Positions 22,548 to 31,595 of a stretch of 31,595 nucleotides of DNA are shown here, piece by piece. The stretch covers positions 1-31,595 of the forward strand of contig NW_027018393.1 of NCBI RefSeq assembly GCF_032854445.1. Reading direction: 5' to 3'. The stretch's first letter is position 1. The number at the start of each line of letters is the position of its first letter. Below the pieces are notes generated by a model, which was not told the DNA's origin, made no database searches, and worked only from the letters and a program-made list of their open reading frames with translations. The stretch is from Liolophura sinensis (lineage: Eukaryota > Mollusca > Polyplacophora > Chitonida > Chitonidae). A program made the translations under genes and the position numbers.

Positions 22548-23585
22548 GGGCACGTGATCTTGACATCAATTGATTATTCATTTGTGGCTACAGCCAAAAG
22601 TATTGGTCGGAGAGCAACGCGGTTTGCACCATTCGATTTCTCGTCAAAAAATACGTCGGAATAGCCTTTTACCAGCAGAATTGGAACATTTTTTTCCACT
22701 TTTGGATTTTGCCTGGTATTTTTTCTAATTGAAATCGGCTACATTAACTATGTACAATCGCGACTGGTCATTACTATATTCAACTTTTCATTATAAGTTA
22801 TGTGCCCTTCGGTAGCCCAGGACGACGTCAAATCTTTGGGCCAAGCCCATTTAACTCACCCAGCAAATGTCTTACTTCTAAGTCTAAGACAAACTCAATG
22901 TCTTTATCTACATGTAGAAAAAACCAAACCATTTGTATATAAAAAAAACACAAGGTACATGATAAAGTCTGCTGTAAAAAGTACAATTGAACACTGACCC
23001 ACATCAATAAGGTGCCAAAAGATGCGCAATTGGGCCAGCATCTCCAGCTGTTGAAAAATTGCAAATTTCCTTGGTTTCCATGGAGTAAGAGCCGTTGCTG
23101 GGCACGTGATCTTGACATCAATGATTATTCATTTGTGGCTACAGCCAAAAGTATTGGTCGGAGAGCAACGCGGTTTGCACCATTCGATTTCTCGTCAAAA
23201 AATACGTCGGATTAGCCTCTTACCAGCAGCATTGGAACAGTTTTTCCACTTTTGGATTTTTCCCTGGTATTTTTTCTAATTGAAATCGGCTACATTAACT
23301 ATGTACAATCGCGACTGGTCATTACTATAGTTCAACTTTTCATTATAAGTTATGTGCCCTTCGGTAGCCCAGACGACGTCAAATCTTTGGGCCAAGCCCT
23401 TTTAACTCACCCAGCAAATGTCTTACTTCTAAGTCGAAGACAAAACTCAATGTCTTTATCTACATGTAGAAAAACCACACCATTTGTATATAAAAAAAAC
23501 ACAAGGTACTTGATACAGTCCGCTGTAAAAAGTACAATTGAACACTGACCCACATCAATAAGGTGCCAAAAGATGCGCAATTGGG
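22147..23585 (+). repeat. Segment shared with unit A, copy 2
   Basis: Partner of 14447-15890 at about 14 monomers. It carries the same linked alleles but many extra or missing single bases. The right edge is set by gggtcagg here against gggccagg in monomer 29. Confidence 0.8.
22548..23099 (+). repeat. Satellite monomer 42
   Basis: Type of monomer 28, with private indels (tcaattgatt, cccaggacg, gggccagca). Confidence 0.95.
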
Positions 23586-23651
23586 TCAGGCATCTCCAGC
23601 TGTTGAAAAATTGCAAATTTCCTTGGTTTCCATGGAGTAAGAGCCGTTGCT
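23100..23651 (+). repeat. Satellite monomer 43 (hybrid)
   Basis: Starts as monomer 29 (ttttccctgg) and ends as monomer 50 (gccctttt, gggtcagg). An inserted g lies near 23330. Confidence 0.95.
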
Positions 23652-24205
23652 GGGCACGTGATCTTGACATCAATGATTATTCATTTGTGGCTACAGCCAA
23701 AAGTATTGGTCGGAGAGCTACGTGGTTTGCACCATTCGATTTCTCGTCAAAAAATACGTCGGATTAGCCTCTTACCAGCAGCATTGGAACAGTTTTTTCC
23801 ACTTTTGGATTTTTGCCTGGTATTTTGTCTAATTGAAATCGGCTACATTAACTATGTACAATCGCGACTTGGTCATTACTATATTCAACTTTTCATTATA
23901 AGTTATGTGCCCTTCGGTAGCCCAGACGACGTCAAATCTTTGGGCCAAGCCCATTTAACTCACCCAGCAAATGTCTTACTTCTAAGTCGAAGACAAACTC
24001 AATGTCTTTATCTACATGTAGAAAAACCACACCATTTGTATATAAAAAAAAACACAAGGGTACTTGATACAGTCCGCTGTAAAAAGTACAATTGAACACT
24101 GACCCACATCAATAAGGTGCCAAAAGATGCGCAATTGGGTTAGGCATCTCCAGCTGTTGAAAAATTGCAAATTTCCTTGGTTTCCATGGAGTAAGAGCCG
24201 TTGCT
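23652..24205 (+). repeat. Satellite monomer 44 (anchor 1, unit D)
   Basis: Anchor type with gagctacg, shared only with monomer 51; gacttggtc carries an extra t. Confidence 0.95.
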
Positions 24206-24756
24206 GGGCACGTGATCTTGACATCAATGATTATTCATTTGTGGCTACAGCCAAAAGTATTGGTCGGAGAGCAACGTGGTTTGCACCATTCGATTTCTCG
24301 TCAAAAAATACGTCGGATTAGCCTCTTACCAGCAGCATTGGAACAGTTTTTTCCACTTTTGGATTTTTGCCTGGTATTTTTTCTAATTGAAATCGGCTAC
24401 ATTAACTATGTACAATCGCGACTGGTCATTACTATATTCAACTTTTCATTATAAGTTATGTGCCCTTCGGTAGCCCAGACGACGTCAAATCTTTGGGCCA
24501 AGCCCATTTAACTCACCCAGCAAATATCTTACTTCTAAGTCGAAGACAAACTCAATGTCTTTATCTACATGTAGAAAAACAACACCATTTGTATATAAAA
24601 AAAACACAAGGTACTTGATACAGTCCGCTGTAAAAAGTACAATTGAACACTGACCCACATCAATAAGGTGCCAAAAGATGCGCAATTGGGCCAGGCATCC
24701 CCAGCTGTTGAAAAATTGCAAATTTCCTTGGTTTCCATGGAGTAAGAGCCGTTGCT
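24206..24756 (+). repeat. Satellite monomer 45 (anchor 2, unit D)
   Basis: Has cagcaaata, caacacc and catccccag; one extra T in the tttttccac tract. Confidence 0.95.
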
Positions 24757-25305
24757 GGGCACGTGATCTTGACATCAATGATTATTCATTTGTGGTTACA
24801 GCCAAAAGTATTGGTCGGAGAGCAACGCGGTTTGCACCATTCGATTTCTCGTCAAAAAATACGTCGGATTAGCCTCTTACCAGCAGCATTGGAACAGTTT
24901 TTCTACTTTTGATTTTTGCCTGGTCTTTTTGCTAACTGAATTCGGCTACATTAACTATGTACAATCGCGACTGGTCATTACTATATTCAACTTTTCATTA
25001 TAAGTTATGTGCCCTTCGGTAGCCCAGACGACGTCAAATCTTTGGCCAAGCCCATTTAACTCACCCAGCAGTTGTCTTACTTCTAAGTCGAAGACAAACC
25101 TAATGTCTTTATCTAGCATGTAGAAAAACCACACCATTTGTATATAAAAAAAAACACAAGGTACTTGATACAGTCCGCTGTAAAAAGTACAATTGAACAC
25201 TGACCCACATCAATAAGGTGCCAAAAGATGCGCAATTGGGTCAGGCATCTCAGCTGTTGAAAAATTGCAAATTTCCTTGGTTTCCATGGAGTAAGAGCCG
25301 TTGCT
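24757..25305 (+). repeat. Satellite monomer 46 (EcoRI box)
   Basis: Has aaacctaatg and catctcagc, both shared with monomer 53. Confidence 0.95.
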
Positions 25306-25860
25306 GGGCACGTGATCTTGACATCAATGATTATTCATTTGTGGCTACAGCCAAAAGTATTGGTCGGAGAGCAACGGTGGTTTGCACCATTCGATTTGTC
25401 GTCAAAAAATATGTCGGATTAGCCTCTTACCAGCAGCATTGGAACAGTTTTTCCACTTTTGGATTTTTGCCTGGTATTTTTTCTAATTGAAATCGGCTAC
25501 ATTAACTATGTACAATCGCGACTGGTCATTACTATATTCAACTTTTCATTATAAGTTATATGCCCTTCGGTAGCCCAGACGACGTCCAAATCTTTGGGCA
25601 AAGCCCATTTAACTCACCCAGCAGTTGTCTTACTTCTAAGTCGAAGACAAACTCAATGTCTTTATCTACATGTAGAAAACCACACCCATTTGTATATAAA
25701 GAAAACACAAGGTACTTGATACAAGTCCGCTGTAAAAAAGTACAATTGAACACTGGCCCACATCAATAAGGTGCCAAAAGATGCGCAATTGGGCCAGGGC
25801 ATCTCCAGCTGTTGAAAAATTGCAAATTTCCTTGGTTTCCATGGAGTAAGAGCCGTTGCT
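25306..25860 (+). repeat. Satellite monomer 47
   Basis: tttgtcgtc, ttatatgcc, gggcaaag, a G in the A-tract and actggccc; several extra bases (acggtgg, acgtccaaa, tacaagtcc). Confidence 0.95.
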
Positions 25861-26417
25861 GGGCACGTGATCTTGACATCAATGATTATTCATTTTGTGG
25901 CTACAGCCAAAAGTATTGGTCGGAGAGCAACGCGGTTTGCACCATTCGATTTTCTCGTCAAAAAATACGTCGGATTAGCCTCTTACCAGCAGCATTGGAA
26001 CAGTTTTTTCCACTTTTGGATTTTTGCCTGGTATTTTGGTCTAATTGAAATCGGCTACATTAACTATGTACAATCGCGACTGTCATTACTATATTCAACT
26101 TTGCATTATAAGTTATGTGCCCTTCGGTAGCCCAGACGACGTCAAATCTTTGGGCCAAGCCCATTTAACTCACCCAGCAGTTGTCTTACTTCTAAGTCGA
26201 AGACAAACTCAATGTCTTTATCTACATGTAGAAAAACCACACCATTTGTATATAAAAAAAAAAACACAGGTACTTGATACAGTCCGCTGTAAAAAGTACA
26301 ATTGAACACTGACCCACATCAATAAGGTGCCAAAAGATGCGCAATTGGGCCAGGCATCTCCAGCTGTTGAAAAAATTGCAAATTTTCCTTGGTTTCATGG
26401 GAGTAAGAGCCGTTGCT
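25861..26417 (+). repeat. Satellite monomer 48
   Basis: acgcgg, ctttgcatt (shared with 55), cagcagttg and an eleven-A tract. Longest monomer, 557 bp. Confidence 0.95.
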
Positions 26418-26968
26418 GGGCACGTGATCTTGACATCAATGATTATTCATTTGTGGCTACAGCCAAAAGTATTGGTCGGAGAGCAACGTGGTTTGCACCA
26501 TTCAATTTCTCGTCAAAAAATACGTCGGATTAGCCTCTTACCAGCAGCATTGGAACAGTTTTTCCACTTTTGGATTTTTGCCTGGTATTTTTTCTAATTG
26601 AATCGGCTACATTACCTATGTACAATCGCGACTGGTCATTACTATATTCACTTTTCATTATAAGTTATGTGCCCTTCGGTAGCCCAGACAACGTCAAATC
26701 TTTGGGCAAAGCCCATTTAACTCACCCAGCAGTTGTCTTACTTCTAAGTCGAAGACAAACTCAATGTCTTGATCTACATGTAGAAAAACACACCATTTGT
26801 ATATAAAAAAAAAACACAAGGTACTTGATACAGTCCGCTGTAAAAAGTACAATTGAACACTGACCCACATCAATAAGGTGCCAAAAGATGCGCAATTGGG
26901 CCAGGCATCTCCAGCTGTTGAAAAATTGCAAATTTCCTTGGTTTCCATGGAGTAAGAGCCGTTGCTGT
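26418..26968 (+). repeat. Satellite monomer 49
   Basis: attcaattt, attacctatg, tattcactttt, agacaacg and gtcttgatc, all shared with monomer 56. Confidence 0.95.
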
Positions 26969-27518
26969 GGGCACGTGATCTTGACATCAATGATTATTCA
27001 TTTGTGGTACAGCCAAAAGTATTGGTCGGAGAGCAACGTGGTTTGCACCATTCGATTTCTCGTCAAAAAATACGTCGGATTAGCCTCTTACAAGCAGCAT
27101 TGGAACAGTTTTTCTACTTTTGGATTTTTGCCTGGTCTTTTTGCGAATTGAAATCGGCTACATTAACTATGTTACAATCGCGACTGGTCATTACTATATT
27201 CAACTTTTCATTATAAGTTATGTGCCCTTCGGTAGCCCAGACGACGTCAAATCTTTGGGCCAAGCCCTTTTAACTCACCCAGCAAATGTCCTACTTCTAA
27301 GTCGAAGACAAACTCAATGTCTTTATCTACATGTAGAAAAAACCACACCATTTGTATATAAAAAAAACACAAGGTACTTGATACAGTCCGCTGTAAAAAG
27401 TACAATTGAACACTGACCCACATCAATAAGGTGCCAAAAGATGCGCAATTGGTCAGGCATCTCCAGCTGTTGAAAAATTGCAAATTTCCTTGGTTTCCAT
27501 GGAGTAAGAGCCGTTGCT
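26969..27518 (+). repeat. Satellite monomer 50
   Basis: acgtgg, private acaagcagc, tttctac, GCGA box, gccctttt and private gtcctactt. Confidence 0.95.
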
Positions 27519-28066
27519 GGGCACGTGATCTTGACATCAATGATTATTCATTTGTGGCTACAGCCAAAAGTATTGGTCGGAGAGCTACGTGGTTTGCACC
27601 ATTCGATTTCTCGTCAAAAATACGTCGGATTAGCCTCTTACCAGCAGCATTGGAACAGTTTTTCCACTTTTGATTTTTGCCTGGTATTTTGTCTAATTGA
27701 AATCGGCTACATTAACTATGTACAATCGCGACTGGTCATTACTATATTCAACTTTTCATTATAAGTTATGTGCCCTTCGGTAGCCCAGACGACGTCAAAT
27801 CTTTGGGCCAAGCCCATTTAACTCACCCAGCAAATGTCTTACTTCTAAGTCGAAGACAAACTCAATGTCTTTATCTACATGTAGAAAAACCACACCATTT
27901 GTATATAAAAAAAACACAAGGTACTTGATACAGTCCGCTGTAAAAAGTACAATTGAACACTGACCCACATCAATAAGAGTGCCAAAAGATGCGCAATTGG
28001 GTTAGGCATCTCCAGCTGTTGAAAATTGCAAATTTCCTTGGTTTCCATGGAGTAAGAGCCGTTGCT
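27519..28066 (+). repeat. Satellite monomer 51 (anchor 1, unit E)
   Basis: gagctacg, G box and gggttagg; an extra a in ataagagtgcc and one A lost in gaaaattgc. Confidence 0.95.
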
Positions 28067-28618
28067 GGGCACGTGATCTTGACATCAATGATTATTCATT
28101 TGTGGCTACAGCCAAAAGTATTGGTCGGAGAGCAACGTGGTTTGCACCATTCGATTTCTCGTCAAAAAATACGTCGGATTAGCCTCTTACCAGCAGCATT
28201 GGAACAGTTTTTCCACTTTTGGATTTTTGCCTGGTATTTTTTCTAATTGAAATCGGCTACATTAACTATGTACAATCGCGACTGGTCATTACTATATTCA
28301 ACTTTTCATTATAAGTTATGTGCCCTTCGGTAGCCCAGACGACGTCAAATCTTTGGGCCAAAGCCCATTTAACCTCACCCAGCAAATATCTTACTTCTAA
28401 GTCGAAGACAAACTCAATGTCTTTATCTACATGTAGAAAAACAACACCATTTGTATATAAAAAAAACACAAGGTACTTGATACAGTCCGCTGTAAAAAGT
28501 ACAATTGAACACTGACCCACATCAATAAGGTGCCAAAAGATGCGCAATTGGGCCAGGCATCCCCAGCTGTTGAAAAATTGCAAATTTCCTTGGTTTCCAT
28601 GGAGTAAGAGCCGTTGCT
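28067..28618 (+). repeat. Satellite monomer 52 (anchor 2, unit E)
   Basis: cagcaaata, caacacc and catccccag; extra bases at gggccaaag and taacctcac. Confidence 0.95.
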
Positions 28619-29169
28619 GGGCACGTGATCTTGACATCAATGATTATTCATTGTGGTTACAGCCAAAAGTATTGGTCGGAGAGCAACGCGGTTTGCACCC
28701 ATTCGATTTCTCGTCAAAAAATACGTCGGATTAGCCTCTTTACCAGCAGCATTGGGAACAGTTTTTCTACTTTTGGATTTTTGCCTGGTCTTTTTGCTAA
28801 CTGAATTCGGCTACATTAACTATGTACAATCGCGACTGGTCATTACTATATTCAACTTTTCATTATAAGTTATGTGCCCTTCGGTAGCCCAGACGACGTC
28901 AAATCTTTGGGCCAAGCCCATTTAACTCACCCAGCAGTTGTCTTACTTCTAAGTCGAAGACAAACCTAATGTCTTTATCTACATGTAGAAAAACCACACC
29001 ATTTGTATATAAAAAAAACACAAGGTACTTGATACAGTCCGCTGTAAAAAGTACAATTGAACACTGACCCACATCAATAAGGTGCCAAAAGATGCGCAAT
29101 TGGGTCAGGCATCTCAGCTGTTGAAAAATTGCAAATTTCCTTGGTTTCCATGGAGTAAGAGCCGTTGCT
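28619..29169 (+). repeat. Satellite monomer 53 (EcoRI box)
   Basis: tggttaca, tttctac, EcoRI box, aaacctaatg and catctcagc, as in monomer 46. Confidence 0.95.
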
Positions 29170-29719
29170 GGGCACGTGATCTTGACATCAATGATTATTC
29201 ATTTGTGGCTACAGCCAAAAGTATTGTCCGGAGAGCAACGTGGTTTGCACCATTCGATTTGTCGTCAAAAAATATGTCGGATTAGCCTCTTACCAGCAGC
29301 ATTGAACAGTTTTTCCACTTTTGGATTTTTGCCTGGTATTTTTTCTAATTGAAATCGGCTACATTAACTATGTACATCGCGACTGGTCATTACTATATTC
29401 AACTTTTCATTATAAGTTATATGCCCTTCGGTAGCCCCAGACGACGTCAAATCATTGGGCAAAGCCCATTTAACTCACCCAGCAGTTGTCTACTTCTAAG
29501 TCGAAGACAAACTCAATGTCTTTATCTACATGTAGAAAAACCCACACCATTTGTATATAAAAAAAAACACAAGGTACTTGATACAGTCCGCTGTAAAAAG
29601 TACAATTGAACACTGGCCCACATCAATAAGGTGCCAAAAGATGCGCAATTGGGCCAGCATTCTCCAGCTGTTGAAAAATTGCAAATTTTCCTTGGTTTCC
29701 ATGAGTAAGAGCCGTTGCT
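29170..29719 (+). repeat. Satellite monomer 54
   Basis: tttgtcgtc, ttatatgcc, gggcaaag and actggccc, as in monomer 47 but without the G in the A-tract; private tattgtccgg. Confidence 0.95.
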
Positions 29720-30268
29720 GGGCACGTGATCTTGACATCAATGATTATTCATTTGTGGCTACAGCCAAAAGTATTGGTCGGAGAGCAACGCGGTTTGCAC
29801 CATTCGATTTCTCGTCAAAAAATACGTCGGATTAGCCTCTTACCAGCAGCATTGGAACAGTTTTTCCACTTTTGGATTTTTGCCTGGTATTTTGTCTAAT
29901 TGAAATCGGCTACATTAACTATGTACAATCGCGACTGGTCATTACTATATTCAACTTTGCATTATAAGTTATGTGCCCTTCGGTAGCCCAGACGACGTCA
30001 AATCTTTGGGCCAAGCCCATTTAACTCACCCAGCAGTTGTCTTACTTCTAAGTCGAAGACAAACTCAATGTCTTTATCTACATGTAGAAAAACCACACCA
30101 TTTGTATATAAAAAAAACACAAGGTACTTGATACAGTCCGCTGTAAAAAGTACAATTGAACACTGACCCACATCAATAAGGTGCCAAAAGATGCGCAATT
30201 GGGCCAGCATCTCCAGCTGTTGAAAAATTGCAAATTTCCTTGGTTTCCATGGAGTAAGAGCCGTTGCT
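29720..30268 (+). repeat. Satellite monomer 55
   Basis: acgcgg, G box, ctttgcatt and cagcagttg, as in monomer 48. Confidence 0.95.
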
Positions 30269-30818
30269 GGGCACGTGATCTTGACATCAATGATTATTCA
30301 TTTGTGGCTACAGCCAAAAGTATTGGTCGGAGAGCAACGTGGTTTGCACCATTCAATTTCTCGTCAAAAAATACGTCGGATTAGCCTCTTACCAGCAGCA
30401 TTGGAACAGTTTTTCCACTTTTGGATTTTTGCCTGGTATTTTTTCTAATTGAAATCGGCTACATTACCTATGTACAATCGCGACTGGTCATTACTATATT
30501 CACTTTTCATTATAAGTTATGTGCCCTTCGGTAGCCCAGACAACGTCAAATCTTTGGGCAAAGCCCATTTAACTCACCCAGCAGTTGTCTTACTTCTAGT
30601 CGAAGACAAACTCAATGTCTTGATCTACATGTAGAAAAACCACACCATTTGTATATAAAAAAAAACACAAGGTACTTGATACAAGTCCGCTGTAAAAAGT
30701 ACAATTGAACACTGACCCACATCAATAAGGTGCCAAAAGATGCGCAATTGGGCCAGGCATCTCCAGCTGTTGAAAAATTGCAAATTTCCTTGGTTTCCAT
30801 GGAGTAAGAGCCGTTGCT
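30269..30818 (+). repeat. Satellite monomer 56
   Basis: attcaattt, attacctatg, tattcactttt, agacaacg and gtcttgatc, as in monomer 49. Confidence 0.95.
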
Positions 30819-31369
30819 GGGCACGTGATCTTGACATCAATGATTATTCATTTGTGGCTACAGCCAAAAGTATTGGTCGGAGAGCAACGTGGTTTGCACC
30901 ATCGATTTCTCGTCAAACAATACGTCGGATTAGCCTCTTACCAGCAGCATTGGAACAGTTTTTCTACTTTTGGATTTTTGCCTGGTCTTTTTGCGAATTG
31001 AAATCGGCTACATTAACTATGTACAATCGCGACTGGTCATTACTATATTCAACTTTTCATTATAAGTTATGTGCCCTTCGGTAGCCCAGACGACGTCAAA
31101 TCTTTGGCCAAGCCCATTTAACTCACCCAGCAAATGTCTTACTTCTAAGTCGAAGACAAACTCAATGTCTTTATCTACATGTAGAAAAACCACACCATTT
31201 GTATATAAAAAAAACACAGGGTACTTGATACAGTCCGCTGTAAAAAGTACAATTGACCACTGACCCACATTCAATTAAGGTGCCAAAAGAATGCGCAATT
31301 GGGTCAGGCATCTCCAGCTGTTGAAAAAATTGCAAATTTCCTTGGTTTCATGGAGTAAGAGCCGTTGCT
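30819..31369 (+). repeat. Satellite monomer 57
   Basis: tttctac and GCGA box as in monomer 50; private gtcaaacaat, gcccattt, and small indels near 31270-31330. Confidence 0.95.
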
Positions 31370-31595
31370 GGGCACGTGATCTTGACATCAATGATTATTC
31401 ATTTGTGGCTACAGCCAAAAGTATTGGTCGGAGAGCAACGTGGTTTGCACCATTCGATTTCTCGTCAAAAAATACGTCGGATTAGCCTCTTACCAGCAGC
31501 ATTGGAACAGTTTTTCCACTTTTGGATTTTTGCCTGGTATTTTGTCTAATTGAAATCGGCTACATTAACTATGTACAATCGCGACTGGTCATTAC
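31370..31595 (+). repeat. Satellite monomer 58, cut by the window end
   Basis: The first 226 bases of a monomer with acgtgg and G box. It would be the opening monomer of a next higher-order unit, but has gagcaacg, not gagctacg. Confidence 0.9.

Larger units (their letters stand above)
20349..23651 (+). repeat. Higher-order unit C, 6 monomers (38-43)
   Basis: The anchor pair (38, 39) and EcoRI-box monomer 40 match unit B. From within monomer 41 the unit follows unit A instead: 42 matches 28, and 43 begins like 29. It is therefore a mosaic of A and B. Confidence 0.85.
23652..27518 (+). repeat. Higher-order unit D, 7 monomers (44-50)
   Basis: Each monomer pairs with the monomer seven positions on (51-57) by private markers: gagctacg (44/51), aaacctaatg and catctcagc (46/53), ctttgcatt (48/55), tattcactttt plus attacctatg (49/56), tttctac with the GCGA box (50/57). 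It is 3,867 bp including several single-base indels. Confidence 0.85.
27519..31369 (+). repeat. Higher-order unit E, 7 monomers (51-57)
   Basis: Second copy of the unit D pattern, 3,851 bp. Its last monomer (57) carries gcccattt where monomer 50 has gccctttt, so the D-to-E match is best from mid monomer 43 through 49, paired with mid 50 through 56. Monomer 58 starts a third unit but lacks gagctacg. Confidence 0.85.
1..31595 (+). repeat. Satellite DNA array, 550-bp monomer, about 57.4 copies
   Basis: The sequence recurs every ~550 bases from end to end; I set the monomer start at the invariant gggcacgtgatcttgac. Spacing is exactly 550 for most copies between 4.4 and 22.0 kb. Monomers counted against each other differ at roughly 1-4% of positions. 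Marker sites used below, in order along the unit: tggctaca or tggttaca; acgcgg, acgtgg or gacaaacg; tttctcgtc, tttcccgtc or tttgtcg; a box reading tattttttct (T box), tattttgtct (G box), gctaactgaattc (EcoRI box) or ttgcgaattg (GCGA box); loop gggccaag or gggcaaag; cagcagttg, cagcaaatg or cagcaaata; ccacacc, ccaaacc or caacacc; gggccagg, gggtcagg, gggttagg or gagccagg. Nothing else is embedded in the array. Function is unknown; by analogy with other long satellites it is probably heterochromatic. Strand is arbitrary. Confidence 0.98.
22098..31595. other. Indel-rich stretch, probably lower consensus accuracy
   Basis: From monomer 41 on, nearly every monomer has private single-base gains or losses, often in homopolymers: ggg to gg near 22481, an inserted g near 23330, ctttggcc near 25044, tctagcatg near 25115, gctgtgggc near 26967. 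Monomer lengths scatter from 548 to 557. Between 1.2 and 22.09 kb, indels are almost confined to A and T tracts. This fits unpolished long-read consensus. Confidence 0.7.

Noticed and set aside
23658-24095. 145-codon plus-strand open frame, and a 124-codon minus-strand frame at 28266-28640
   Set aside because: Both are produced by extra single bases in the indel-rich part and have no equivalent in clean monomers.
1-31595. CRISPR array or bacterial tandem repeat
   Set aside because: The 550-bp units abut directly, with no spacers, no cas genes and no prokaryotic genes in 31.6 kb.
1-31595. Concatemer from rolling-circle amplification or a single minicircle
   Set aside because: Monomers differ at linked marker sites and form higher-order units; copies of one circle would be identical apart from random errors.
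1-31595. rDNA intergenic spacer or transposon-derived repeat
   Set aside because: No rRNA sequence, terminal repeats, target-site duplications or transposase/reverse transcriptase motifs seen in any frame.

Overview
The whole 31,595-base window is one uninterrupted tandem array of a satellite DNA. I count 57 complete head-to-tail monomers and a 58th cut off by the window end. The modal unit is 550 bp (548-557), and one monomer counted by hand is about 40% G+C. All copies run in the same orientation. No protein-coding gene, rRNA, tRNA or transposon interrupts the array, and both window edges lie inside it, so the true array is longer than 31.6 kb. A long, homogeneous, gene-free array with higher-order structure points to eukaryotic heterochromatin (pericentromeric, centromeric, subtelomeric or a knob). 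I do not recognise the monomer and cannot name the organism. Several CpG sites vary as TpG or CpA between copies, which would suit a genome that methylates cytosine. Layout: monomers 1-5 (1-2749) resemble units that recur at the right end. Monomers 6-19 (2750-10448) contain a regional subfamily marked by gacaaacg plus tttcccgtc. Monomers 20-24 (10449-13198) lead into a region built of 6- or 7-monomer higher-order units (13199-31369), each opened by the same marked pair of monomers. Within this there is a 3,151-bp duplication 7,150 bp apart with only 3 mismatches found by line comparison (11317-14467 and 18467-21617), and a 1,440-bp block repeated 5,500 bp apart with no mismatch seen (10200-11639 and 15700-17139). 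The last two 7-mers (23652-27518 and 27519-31369) share private markers monomer by monomer. The array therefore looks like a mosaic of recent segmental duplications, unequal exchanges and short conversion patches. Each monomer carries an invariant CACGTG core, a 30-bp dyad able to form a hairpin, a smaller GGGC/GCCC dyad and a length-variable A-tract behind TATAT. The recurrent short open frames break with A-tract length and change amino acids freely, so I treat them as chance. From about 22,098 to the end, and weakly in the first ~1.2 kb, single-base indels become frequent. That pattern fits a less accurate consensus there, so fine detail in those parts should be trusted less.
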